Below, in pieces: positions 1 through 8,110 of a stretch of 40,095 bases of DNA (its first letter is position 1; each line of letters starts with the position of its first letter). This DNA is from a virus. The stretch lies in the IMG/VR virus record IMGVR_UViG_3300022871_000041, positions 1-40,095 of that record. One strand, given 5' to 3'. The translations under genes were made by a program, and so were the position numbers. Below the pieces are notes generated by a model. The model ran no database searches, was not told the DNA's origin, and saw only the letters and a list, made by a program, of their open reading frames with translations.

Positions 1-16
1 TAATATATAAAGATAA

Positions 17-88
17 AGAATAACTGATATCGAAACTTTAACAGATATAGAATGGTTAAAAACTATTAAAAAAGAATTTAAATTATAA
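17..88 (+). CDS. 3' end of an unidentified reading frame
   Basis: An open frame runs in from near the window edge and stops at 86-88. It ends in residues TDIEWLKTIKKEFKL and is followed after 13 bases by the start of the next cistron, with an AAGGATAAA ribosome-binding site between. It could be the tail of a homing endonuclease or of the N-terminal polymerase half, but a stop codon at 14-16 limits the visible frame to 23 codons, so this is only a remnant call. Confidence 0.25.
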   Translation, partial: RITDIETLTDIEWLKTIKKEFKL

Positions 89-101
89 AAGGATAAATAA
101 T

Positions 102-1002
102 ATGACAAGAGGTAATAAGAGTGTAGAGGATGTACAGGATTACATCCTCTACATTTGACGGAGTTGACACTGATTCACTTTTTATTAATCTCGGATCGTT
201 TCTTGATAAGCATATAGGAGACAAATGGAGATCTTTAGATGAAGAAAAAATTATTGATTATATTAGAAAAATATCTTCTGTAATAGAAGATAATGTTGAT
301 TCAAGATCTTATAGAGAAATACAAAGAAAATGCTATAACTCTAATGTAACTGATTTTAGAATTACATTTAAGCAAGAAATTGTAGCTAAGTCAACATTAT
401 TTGTTAAAAAGAAGAAATATTCATTTTGGTGTGTTGATGAAGAAGGGGCGCCGGTAGATAAACTCAAAACAACAGGACTTGAAATTATTAGATCAGAGAC
501 ACCAGAAGCAGTAAGACCAAGACTTAAAAATATAATGAATCTTATTTTAAAAGATACATCTGATGATGAATTAATAAATATTATAGAAAGATATAAGAAA
601 GAATTAAAAGAGGTATATCCAGAAGAAATATCTGTCAATACAAGTGTTAATAATATCAATAAATATATATCACCTACTGGTCCTAGAAAGGGTACACCTT
701 GGCATGTTAAAGGTGTTTATAATTACAGAGAAATGCTTAAGCATCTGGATATAGTTGATAAATATGAGGATATACATAATAAGAGTAAAGCTAAAATAAT
801 TTATGTAAAGAAAAATGCATTTGGTTTTGAAAGTGTTTCTTTTTTAAGATGGCCAAAAGAATTTAATGAAATTGTTCAGATAGATTATGATAAGATGATT
901 AAAAAATATTTCACAGCCAAGATTGAGATATTATTAGATCCTATGAATAAAAAAGACTTGTTGAATTCTGTCAACAAGTCTAATTTGAATTTATTTTTTT
1001 GA
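102..1002 (+). CDS. Family B DNA polymerase, C-terminal part, with a frame break before motif C
   Basis: This is the C-terminal third of a T4 gp43-like replicative DNA polymerase. The long frame (130-1002) starts at the catalytic DTDS motif C (GVDTDSLFI, about residues 11-19). It continues through the KKKKY segment and the KTTGLEIIRSETP region typical of the thumb of B-family polymerases. A preceding frame starts at ATG 102 behind AAGGATAAA. It reads MTRGNKSVEDVQDYILYI, exactly what should precede DTDS, then hits TGA at 156-158. One +1 shift at ATT-TGA-C would join the two frames into YILYI-DGVDTDSLFI. A long hairpin (120-155) ends at this point. The N-terminal exonuclease half is not in the window. 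The gene is therefore split, and either frameshifted, spliced or broken. Identity is clear; the mechanism is not. Confidence 0.8.
120..155 (+). repeat. Long hairpin abutting the polymerase frame break
   Basis: GTAGAGGATGTA (123-134) and TACATCCTCTAC (141-152) are perfect inverted repeats around the 6-base loop CAGGAT. T122-A153, G121-T154 and A120-T155 extend the stem to about 15 pairs. The stem lies inside coding sequence and ends directly at the ATT-TGA-C frame break. Confidence 0.85.
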
Positions 1003-1009
1003 TTAAATA

Positions 1010-1222
1010 TTATGCTTTTTTCATTTCATGTCTATATAATTCAACTTCTTCACCTTTTTTACGTCCTTTTGGTAATACAAGATGATATTCACCATCTATT
1101 TTAGTAATAACACCTTTATGATTAGATTTTAAACCATGTATTTTAGATGTAATAAATATATTATCACCAACTTTATATCTTTCAACATTTAAATATTTAT
1201 CAATTCTTTTATTAATTTTCAT
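1010..1222 (-). CDS. Small basic protein with a KOW/SH3-like pattern
   Basis: A 70-residue protein preceded by AGGAGATATT before its ATG. The middle reads YKVGDNIFITSKIHGLKSNHKGVITKIDGEYHLV. The alternating beta-strand and glycine pattern resembles small barrels of the KOW or SH3 type. It is lysine rich (pI clearly basic), so nucleic-acid binding is possible but unproven. It lies 8 bases from the convergent polymerase gene end. Function unknown. Confidence 0.6.
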   Translation of the reverse strand: MKINKRIDKYLNVERYKVGDNIFITSKIHGLKSNHKGVITKIDGEYHLVLPKGRKKGEEVELYRHEMKKA

Positions 1223-1237
1223 AATATCTCCTAATTT

Positions 1238-1286
1238 TGATTCATATATGAGTCATAACATATCTTTATGTTTTATATATGAATCA
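1238..1286. repeat. Nested inverted repeat in the intergenic space
   Basis: TGATTCATATAT (1238-1249) pairs with ATATATGAATCA (1275-1286). A second, inner pair CATAA/TTATG lies at 1254-1258 and 1266-1270. It sits between two minus-strand genes. There is no U-tract on the minus strand, so it is more likely an RNA processing or structural element than a classical terminator. Confidence 0.5.
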
Positions 1287-1289
1287 TTT

Positions 1290-1793
1290 TTATATTATAA
1301 TTTTATGTTCTATTTTTTTATCTTTTGATTCCTGTAAAGCATATTTATTAGCTATATCATCTATTGTTAAATTTCGGCTATATTGACCATTCATAGTCAT
1401 TATTTTAACATCCATATATTTATCAACTTCTTTAACACCTTTTATACCTTTTAGTATTTTTTTTGACCAGTCGGATATAACATCTCTTACTTTTTTAGTC
1501 ATTCTATCTGCATTAATAATCCAGTATTTGTTAGGTCGTCTTCTTAAATGAATCCAACCTTTTTTTATTAGGTCAAGTATGATTTCTTCTCTAGCTTTAC
1601 CCTCTTGACCCATTTTTTCATTATATTTAAAAAATATTTTTTTTATTTTTTCATCAGTATATCCAAATTTTTTAGGATCATCTATTATTATGTTAATATG
1701 TTTTTTAGCACCAGCTCCTATTAACTCACCCTTTGGACTAATAAAAAAAGCACCTGTTATCATTTGTTCAATCATATATTTTTCAAATCTCAT
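1290..1793 (-). CDS. Hypothetical phage protein with N-terminal MRFEKYM motif
   Basis: A 167-residue, lysine-rich protein of unknown function. Visible features are an amphipathic N-terminus (MRFEKYMIEQM), a basic segment RRRPNKYWIINADRMTKK near residues 84-101 and an acidic-basic C-terminus. The N-terminus resembles that of the gene at 2470-2913 (MRFIKYLQEKY), suggesting a shared short targeting or assembly peptide. It is next to the neck genes, so a virion or head-assembly role is plausible but inferred from position only. Confidence 0.6.
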   Translation of the reverse strand: MRFEKYMIEQMITGAFFISPKGELIGAGAKKHINIIIDDPKKFGYTDEKIKKIFFKYNEKMGQEGKAREEIILDLIKKGWIHLRRRPNKYWIINADRMTKKVRDVISDWSKKILKGIKGVKEVDKYMDVKIMTMNGQYSRNLTIDDIANKYALQESKDKKIEHKIII

Positions 1794-1857
1794 TATTTTT
1801 CCTTTTATTATATAACAATATTAGTAATAAGTAAATTTTTATATTTTTTCAGAATTT

Positions 1858-2469
1858 TTAAAATCCATATATACTAGTATCTACATCATCATAATCATCT
1901 ATTTTTTCACTTTGTGCTTCAAGCCATTCATTATCACCATATGCACTAACTGGTTTGGATAAAGATATTTCTGAAGCAGTATCACTTTGTTCTGAAAATC
2001 TGTAAGGTTTTAGTACCATCAACCATATAAATCTTTTTAATTGAAATACTTTATCATCATCATCCACATTAGCTATCTCAAAATTTCTATTATTCCATTT
2101 AATATTAATAATATCACCGGGTCTAGGCTCTACAGTTTTGCTTACATCTCTATAATATATAGATTTAGGCATTTGTATTGTTATAGTATCTTCGCCATAA
2201 ATACCAAAAGCAGTCATTATACTAGGCTCTTGATCAATATCATATAATATTTTTGTTTCTTTATAACTATCAAATTCTATAGAATCATCTTCACCATACA
2301 AAGGATCATATGAAGCATCAGCAGATCTTATATAATATTTAACTTCAATACCTGAAACATCTGTATATTCTGATATTAATGATTCCATTAATCCATGTTC
2401 TGGATTACCTTGTAAATCATGTAAAGACCATCCAGGTTTATTAAGTCCACCAAAAGGTTGTCTTGTCAT
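1858..2469 (-). CDS. T4 gp14-like neck (head closure) protein
   Basis: A 203-residue protein that follows the layout of T4 gp14, which closes the head after DNA packaging and joins head to tail. The visible signature is GIEVKYYIRSADASYDPLYGEDDS, then MTAFGIYGEDTITIQM, then PRPGDIINIKWNNRNFEIANVD, followed by the FQLKRFIWLMVLKPYRFSEQ strand. T4 gp14 is about 256 residues; the shortening is mainly C-terminal. It is two genes from the gp13-like protein and upstream of TerL, as expected for a neck/packaging block. The next gene upstream in transcription (2470-2913) stops directly beside its ATG. Confidence 0.75.
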   Translation of the reverse strand: MTRQPFGGLNKPGWSLHDLQGNPEHGLMESLISEYTDVSGIEVKYYIRSADASYDPLYGEDDSIEFDSYKETKILYDIDQEPSIMTAFGIYGEDTITIQMPKSIYYRDVSKTVEPRPGDIINIKWNNRNFEIANVDDDDKVFQLKRFIWLMVLKPYRFSEQSDTASEISLSKPVSAYGDNEWLEAQSEKIDDYDDVDTSIYGF

Positions 2470-2913
2470 TTATATGCCTCTTTCTTTTTTAAAAATTTTT
2501 ATCCAATTATCTACTATAATATATTTATTGACCCACTTCCAATTATAACTAAATAATTCCTTAATTTCATCATCCGATCTATCTTCTTTTATACTATCAG
2601 ATCGTATCATATACCATTTATTACCTATTTTTTCAGCTTCACCTGATAACATTTCAGGACCATCATATCCTCTTTTAGTTTTAGCATTTTTTTTAACACA
2701 TCCATACCACATCCACGAATGAATTGTATTACCATTTGCTATCCAAATTTTTTTAGATTCTATATCAGCCATAAATCTCACACTTTTTACTTTAGGTTTT
2801 TCTTCTAAAGCCATTTTAAAATCTAAAGGAGTCGGATTTTCATAAACAGAATATTTATTACTACTTCCATCTATTCCTGTATATTTTTCTTGTAAGTATT
2901 TGATAAATCTCAT
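2470..2913 (-). CDS. Hypothetical protein between the neck genes
   Basis: A 147-residue protein starting MRFIKYLQEKYTG. It has many aromatic residues (IHSWMWYGC, YNWKWVNKYIIVDNW). No family is recognised. It lies between the gp13-like and gp14-like genes with almost no spacing, so it is co-transcribed with them. Its first 12 residues resemble the start of the protein at 1290-1793. That could be a common signal such as a capsid-targeting peptide, an inference not shown by the sequence alone. Confidence 0.6.
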   Translation of the reverse strand: MRFIKYLQEKYTGIDGSSNKYSVYENPTPLDFKMALEEKPKVKSVRFMADIESKKIWIANGNTIHSWMWYGCVKKNAKTKRGYDGPEMLSGEAEKIGNKWYMIRSDSIKEDRSDDEIKELFSYNWKWVNKYIIVDNWIKIFKKERGI

Positions 2914-2917
2914 AATA

Positions 2918-3685
2918 TTATCCGATTAAAATTTCGCCTCCTTCAAAAGTTTCTTCAAGTCTCAATTCTTCTTCTAATTTTTCTATAGCTGTATCAGCTT
3001 CTGACATTAAGCTATCACCATCAAGTGCTATACCTGTATTACCAATGCTTGTGAAATTAGCAAATTTTCTTCTTATCATACCTAAAGTTTTTTTACATAA
3101 AGCTGTAACATAATCCTGTACCCATAGATTTTCATATAAATCAGCATTTTCACCAACAGTCTTATATGATCTAATAAGAATAAAACCTGGTGAATCATAT
3201 GTTACACCACTTACTGTAAGTGAACTACCTGTAGGAGGTACAGGATTTATTGTTAATATATTAGTAAATTGATTATATCTAAAATTATAAGCATCAACAG
3301 TATATCTTTTTACAGTATCTAAGAAATCTCTAGCAATATGATATGATACTAAATTATATCCAGAATCACCGTTAATTACGCTATTAAACATACCAGCATT
3401 ATAAAGATAATTCTCCATAGTAAACAGAGTGTTTATACCACCAGTAGATGATATATCATAACCAATTATACTTGTAGTACCACTAGGCATATCATAATCT
3501 TCTTGACCACCTATTAACATTTGTGTAAAGTAATATTCTTGTGTTGCTTGGCCAACCGCCCATTTTATAAATTTAGTCCTTGCATAATCAATATGGTCAG
3601 TTATTTGCATATCATCAAGCTCAATTTTTACTATAGGATATCCTAATCTTCGTTTTATTTTTTCTATTAGATCACTTTTCTTCAT
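2918..3685 (-). CDS. T4 gp13-like neck protein
   Basis: A 255-residue virion protein of the gp13-like head-completion family. It opens with MKKSDLIEKIKRRLGYPIVKIELDDMQI, an N-terminal helix plus 'D.qi...id.A' segment common in phage neck and connector proteins. It then has an YYFTQ...GGQEDYDMPSG strand-rich core and an acidic C-terminal coiled segment (EADTAIEKLEEELRLEE). Its place between the gp14-like gene and TerL supports a role in closing the filled head and docking the tail. Confidence 0.7.
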   Translation of the reverse strand: MKKSDLIEKIKRRLGYPIVKIELDDMQITDHIDYARTKFIKWAVGQATQEYYFTQMLIGGQEDYDMPSGTTSIIGYDISSTGGINTLFTMENYLYNAGMFNSVINGDSGYNLVSYHIARDFLDTVKRYTVDAYNFRYNQFTNILTINPVPPTGSSLTVSGVTYDSPGFILIRSYKTVGENADLYENLWVQDYVTALCKKTLGMIRRKFANFTSIGNTGIALDGDSLMSEADTAIEKLEEELRLEETFEGGEILIG

Positions 3686-3723
3686 ATTAATCCTCTATCT
3701 TATTTATTATGATAATTTAATTT

Positions 3724-4875
3724 CTAGAATAATTTATACATTTTTCTGCTTTTAGATGGTAATTCAATCATGTTTTTTAAATTACCGTATTTTATAATCA
3801 TAGTAATAAAATCTAATGACATTATATCATCTGAATCTTCTATTTTTAAATATTCAGGAACTTGTATAAAATGTTCTTTTACCTTTAAGGTTTTGATATA
3901 ATTTATAAATTGTTTCATTTTTGATTTTCCTTTCATAAAATGTTGATACACATTTAATCCTAAAACAATATCGAATTTTTTTTCTTTCATGCTAAATAAT
4001 GACTGATCAATAATATTAAATGTATTTTGATTTATATTTTTTAATTTATTTATCATATAAGCAAAAGTACTATTATTTTCAACAGCAGTACAATTAAATC
4101 CAGATTCTTCAAATCTATTACAGAAATACCCATAACATGATCCAATATCTAAAAGAGTTCCTTTTTTTAATGTTAAATTTTTCTTTATAACATCATATCT
4201 ATAATGATCATAAGCTGATTTAAATTCAGAAAATTCCGGATGTGTTATAGGTTGATATAGTATAGATCGTTTTAAATTATGTATGTTTTTTATTATATCA
4301 TCTTTTATTGGTATCCAGTTTTTATGTCGTAAAACAATTATCACAGGTATTCTTTCAATATTATATTTTATTGCAACTCGTAATCTATGTATACCATCAA
4401 CATGTAAAAGTTCACCATTTCTACCAATAGCTATAACTACTTCACTATTACTTTTACCCAATTCTTTTTGTGATTTATATCCTATTTCTTTTATACTTTT
4501 TTCTAAAGCTATTACTTCCTTATTTTTATAACTGATTGATGGTGTATTAATAATATCTTTTATATCCCAATCACCATCAAGTATATTATTTTTAAGTATC
4601 ATGTTATAATAAAAATTAACTCTACATTTAGATGTTTTTCCACCAAAATTATTAGCTGTTAAAATACTTTTAGTTATTTTTTTAGGATTAACATATCCTA
4701 TATTAGTATTATCATTAAAGAAAGCATTATTATATAATAATCCATTATCATGTTTATATAATATTTTTAATTCGTTACAAGTCATATCTTCAATGTTAAT
4801 TTTTTCATCAAGGGATAAATCATGTGCTAAAGTATTAGTAATCCCTGTTAGTTCTTTCCATTCTTTTTTAATCAT
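3724..4875 (-). CDS. ParB/Srx-like domain fused to a SAM methyltransferase
   Basis: A 383-residue two-domain protein. Residues around 145-185 read VVIAIGRNGELLHVDGIHRLRVAIKYNIERIPVIIV, the ParB/sulfiredoxin-like fold signature (G..G.L...DG.HRl..A...g...ipv.i). From about residue 240 follows a class I methyltransferase core, GTLLDIGSCYGYFCNRFEESGFNCTAVEN, with motif I LDIGSCYG and a later FDIVLGLNVYQHF. The substrate is unknown. It sits in the packaging block between the neck genes and TerL, separated from TerL by 14 bases, so it may act on DNA or a virion component; this is inferred from position. The fusion and its site are unusual for a neck cluster. Confidence 0.7.
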   Translation of the reverse strand: MIKKEWKELTGITNTLAHDLSLDEKINIEDMTCNELKILYKHDNGLLYNNAFFNDNTNIGYVNPKKITKSILTANNFGGKTSKCRVNFYYNMILKNNILDGDWDIKDIINTPSISYKNKEVIALEKSIKEIGYKSQKELGKSNSEVVIAIGRNGELLHVDGIHRLRVAIKYNIERIPVIIVLRHKNWIPIKDDIIKNIHNLKRSILYQPITHPEFSEFKSAYDHYRYDVIKKNLTLKKGTLLDIGSCYGYFCNRFEESGFNCTAVENNSTFAYMINKLKNINQNTFNIIDQSLFSMKEKKFDIVLGLNVYQHFMKGKSKMKQFINYIKTLKVKEHFIQVPEYLKIEDSDDIMSLDFITMIIKYGNLKNMIELPSKSRKMYKLF

Positions 4876-4889
4876 CTTATTTCCTTTAT

Positions 4890-6434
4890 TTATCCAACCA
4901 TTGAAGACCCATCAGTAACCCATGACCAATCTTCTTTAGTATCAACATCAGATAGTATTCCCCACCCATCATCTTCTTTTTTTGTTTTTCTTAATTCAAA
5001 ACCATCTTCTAAGATATTCATCTCAAAAAAATAGCATGCCCAATAAAGACCAGATACTAAATCATCAGGATATCCTTGACCAAAATACTTTTTATTTTTT
5101 TCAATAAAAGCTCCTAATTGATTTATAGTTTCTATATCAAATATATCAATAGAACCATCTTCTATAAGCCTTTTCATTAATAATACAGCTTTTGGTTTAG
5201 AAGCTCTTGATGCTCGTATACCAAGATCTTTTCGTTTACTTCCAGAATTGACTAGATTACTATTTTCAAAATCCCACCATAATCTATTCACTACAGCAGC
5301 ACCTTCTGCATTATTTTCACACATGATATAAGCATTATTATAATAATAAGATGTCCTATTAATAATATCTGAAAATCCATAAACATCTATTTTATTACTA
5401 TCAAATACAGCAACTTGTTTACATTTAACTGGTTTAACACTCTGTACTTTTAATATTTGCATTGTAGATGAATGTTCACCAGTACCTTTTGCTACATCAC
5501 ATCCAATAATATATGTTGCACTAAGTTCTGGTTTTTCAAGTATCTTAAATGCACCATCAAGATCAGTTAGAAGTGGTTCAAAAGTCATATTATATAATGA
5601 TTCTAATATGTTAGTATCTATAACAGTTCTAACACTACCCAAAAATTCAACTTCTTGCTCTTGTTTAAATTTAGTTTCACCTAAATTTCTTAATTGCTCA
5701 TCAGCCCATTTTTTATCTCTACCTGGTACATCTCTCCATGTAAATTTCAGTGGTATAAATGTGTTTTCTTTTCTATCAGCACCAGAATAAAGTTTATGAA
5801 ATAAATTGAACATACCATTCGGTGTACTAATAATAATAATTTTTGCTTCAGTAGATGTTGATATAGTAGGATAATTGGCAGCCCAAAAATCTTCTGCAAT
5901 ACCCTTTCTAACAAATGCTAATTCATCAGCAATTAAAAGGTTAAGTGTTCTACCTCTAAAAGCATCAGCACTTGTTGCTGATACAGTTATTTTAGTACCA
6001 TTATCAAACGCTATAAATGTTTTACTATATTCTTTTACACCAGGTTTTATCCATACAGGAAGTTCTTCATACATTCTTTTAATACGGGATAAAATATCAA
6101 TAGCAGATGTTTGTTTGTTAGATACGATACCAACATACTTATCAGCGTTAAAAATAGCATAATGTAATGCATAAACTGACATTACCACAGTTTTACCGGC
6201 TTGGCGAGAGCATAATATAGCAGTAAATCTATTAAGATCAACAGTTTTGAGGATTTTTTTCTGAAAATTATAGGGATTAAAGGTTATAAGACCTTTATCT
6301 GGATGGACTATCTTAACATATTTGTAAAAAATTTTTATATTATCAGAGCATGAACTAAGCTCTAATAATTCATTTTTAGAATATTGATATTCTTCTAATG
6401 GCTTTTTAACAAATTCATTATATTTAATTGACAT
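4890..6434 (-). CDS. Terminase large subunit (T4 gp17-like)
   Basis: The packaging motor ATPase and headful nuclease, 514 residues. ATPase domain: Walker A CSRQAGKT (75-82), Walker B LLIADE (166-171) with catalytic Glu, and coupling motif STPNG (203-207). RNase H-like nuclease domain: first Asp in IIGCDVAKG (D313), Glu in MCENNAEG (E373) and Asp pair in PDDLVSG (457-458). All key residues are present, so it should be active. Length is a little below T4 gp17 (610). The start is supported by AGAGGATAAATT before ATG. The small subunit is not next to it; a weak candidate lies at 11886-12350. Confidence 0.95.
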   Translation of the reverse strand: MSIKYNEFVKKPLEEYQYSKNELLELSSCSDNIKIFYKYVKIVHPDKGLITFNPYNFQKKILKTVDLNRFTAILCSRQAGKTVVMSVYALHYAIFNADKYVGIVSNKQTSAIDILSRIKRMYEELPVWIKPGVKEYSKTFIAFDNGTKITVSATSADAFRGRTLNLLIADELAFVRKGIAEDFWAANYPTISTSTEAKIIIISTPNGMFNLFHKLYSGADRKENTFIPLKFTWRDVPGRDKKWADEQLRNLGETKFKQEQEVEFLGSVRTVIDTNILESLYNMTFEPLLTDLDGAFKILEKPELSATYIIGCDVAKGTGEHSSTMQILKVQSVKPVKCKQVAVFDSNKIDVYGFSDIINRTSYYYNNAYIMCENNAEGAAVVNRLWWDFENSNLVNSGSKRKDLGIRASRASKPKAVLLMKRLIEDGSIDIFDIETINQLGAFIEKNKKYFGQGYPDDLVSGLYWACYFFEMNILEDGFELRKTKKEDDGWGILSDVDTKEDWSWVTDGSSMVG

Positions 6435-6501
6435 AATTTATCCTCTACTATATTTATATAATAAGAGGATAAATTTTAAGTTTTGTTATATTTTTAAAAA
6501 T

Positions 6502-6636
6502 TATAGAGGAAGCAGGTTCTATCCTGCATAAGCTTTCCGGTCTCATATTAAACGGATTTAAATTACCGGCCCCGCAATCTGTAATTTTGTGCTTATTAAG
6601 GGGCATATTGTGATCTAATTACCACTTTCCTCTATA
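6502..6636. ncRNA. Structured RNA candidate with pseudoknot, between terL and the SpoVR gene
   Basis: The non-coding gap is closed by TATAGAGGAA (6502-6511) pairing with TTCCTCTATA (6627-6636). Inside are hairpin GCAGG/CCTGC (6512-6525), pair ATAAGC/GCTTAT (6527-6532 with 6591-6596), hairpin CCGGT/ACCGG (6537-6541 with 6565-6569), pair GCCCC/GGGGC and hairpin GTGAT/ACCAC. The GCCCC/GGGGC pair crosses the ATAAGC/GCTTAT pair, which makes a pseudoknot. The transcribed strand is not certain; the neighbours are on the minus strand. The SpoVR stop codon (6632-6634) is inside the closing stem. It is not a tRNA. No known RNA class is recognised. Confidence 0.5.
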
Positions 6637-8110
6637 TTTTTAAAAACACATCTTTTGTACCGTCTGAATTTTTTGTTCTTAAATGTATATCACTACCCCA
6701 AATATTTTTAATATGCTTCATTGTTTCTTTAGCATATATTTTATTAAGTGGTAAGGTACTGAAACTATGATTCATTAATAAAGTACCGTTTTTATTATAA
6801 TTACTATCAATAATAGATATTTTTGGAATTGATTTATTAGCAAAACTTGATATAATCATTTCCCATACTTCTTCTATTGTATAACCCGTCCTAACATATT
6901 CAACTGAATGATTTTTCTGAATTATTTCATATACATATAAATCTGATTTATCAATAATATCTGGTGTTAAAAATTCATTCATAAAGAACCAATCCATATA
7001 TGATCGCATTACTTCATCTACTTTTTTAGCACCATTCATTTCTTTGGTGTCCCATAATTCCCTTTCTTTTACATTATCACATTCATTCCAATCACTGCCA
7101 TACTGACCTTTATCCCATCTATCCTTTATATCATACCACATTACAGAACCAATAAGATAAGGATTTATGGTTTCTCTATTAAAAGCTTTTACAAGTGAAT
7201 TACTATAATTATATTGACCATGTTCAGATGCTGTTAAATGACCTTCTCTAAATAATTGGTCCATAATCTGTTCATGTGTATATACAGCATATCCTTCATT
7301 CATATATTTTGTTTTTATATTAGGCCAATAGTATTGACCCTCTATTCTTAATACTTCAAGAATATCTTTTTGCCAATCATCTAATATCTTTGAATTATCT
7401 ATAACAAATCTTAAAATATCTTCTGTAGGTTCAACAGGTGATATAGCTTTAAGACTTTTCCATAACTTGTTATTATATGCTTCTATGTTATATTTATTAT
7501 ATTTATCATCTATAATGATATCACTAAATTCAGAGCTGATAGGTCTATCCATTTTTTTTTGATGATTATAAATTCTAAGTCTTTTTTCATCTTCTGTTTC
7601 ATCATTATCAAAAATATTAGTGTGTAATTGTAAGGCATGACCAGCATCTATAATTTTTTCAATATCATCAGTACCATAAAGTTTTTCATATTCTATAAAT
7701 CTTTTATTGGCTGAACTTAATATATTAATAATATCACGCCTTGAATTTTTAAATAGATTATTTTCAGTAAAAAAATTAACATGCCCATAAACATGTGATA
7801 TTACAAGAGCTTGAACTGCTAAAGTATTGTTATTCATCAAATATGCTCTGTGTGGATCTGAATTAATTACAACCTCATATGGTAAACTATGTGATGATAC
7901 GTTATCATAAATAGTTTTAAGTCTTTCATAATTTCTGCCAAATTTCCAGTTACTTATATTAGATGGTGAATTATACGCCATTATTTCAATCATCTTTTTT
8001 GGCGGTACAATATCAAATTCAACTTCATCAAATTTTAAGCCTTTTTGTACCATAATTTCTTTAATACGGTCTTCTATTTTTATAAGTCTATGTAAATCTG
8101 ATTTATTCAT
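6632..8110 (-). CDS. SpoVR family protein
   Basis: A 492-residue SpoVR/YcgB-like protein, close to full length for the family. Typical features are the N-terminal DVEFDIVPP..MIEIMAYNSPSNISNWKFGRNYERLKTIY and a histidine-rich core VISHVYGHVNFFTENN..., then the DAGHALQLHTNIFDNDETEDEKR segment. I place the start at 8110, where TAATG overlaps the stop of the YeaH-like gene by one base behind AAGGATCAAT. An ATG 12 codons upstream is open but lacks this context. In bacteria SpoVR, YeaH/YhbH and PrkA form a stress or stationary-phase operon. The same trio lies here on a phage, in the order prkA, (two small genes), yeaH-like, spoVR. Biochemical role is unclear even in bacteria. Confidence 0.9.
   Translation of the reverse strand: MNKSDLHRLIKIEDRIKEIMVQKGLKFDEVEFDIVPPKKMIEIMAYNSPSNISNWKFGRNYERLKTIYDNVSSHSLPYEVVINSDPHRAYLMNNNTLAVQALVISHVYGHVNFFTENNLFKNSRRDIINILSSANKRFIEYEKLYGTDDIEKIIDAGHALQLHTNIFDNDETEDEKRLRIYNHQKKMDRPISSEFSDIIIDDKYNKYNIEAYNNKLWKSLKAISPVEPTEDILRFVIDNSKILDDWQKDILEVLRIEGQYYWPNIKTKYMNEGYAVYTHEQIMDQLFREGHLTASEHGQYNYSNSLVKAFNRETINPYLIGSVMWYDIKDRWDKGQYGSDWNECDNVKERELWDTKEMNGAKKVDEVMRSYMDWFFMNEFLTPDIIDKSDLYVYEIIQKNHSVEYVRTGYTIEEVWEMIISSFANKSIPKISIIDSNYNKNGTLLMNHSFSTLPLNKIYAKETMKHIKNIWGSDIHLRTKNSDGTKDVFLKI

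Noticed and set aside
333-659. Long frame on the minus strand inside the polymerase gene
   Set aside because: It is a shadow of the polymerase frame, with low-complexity Leu/Ser/Ile composition and no ribosome-binding site.
5608-6162. Plus-strand frames inside terL
   Set aside because: The terminase motifs are complete on the minus strand, and the plus-strand frames lack protein-like patterns and starts.
6502-6636. tRNA on either strand
   Set aside because: A closing stem and a T-arm-like hairpin exist, but the hairpin is at the wrong end for either strand and no anticodon arm can be placed.
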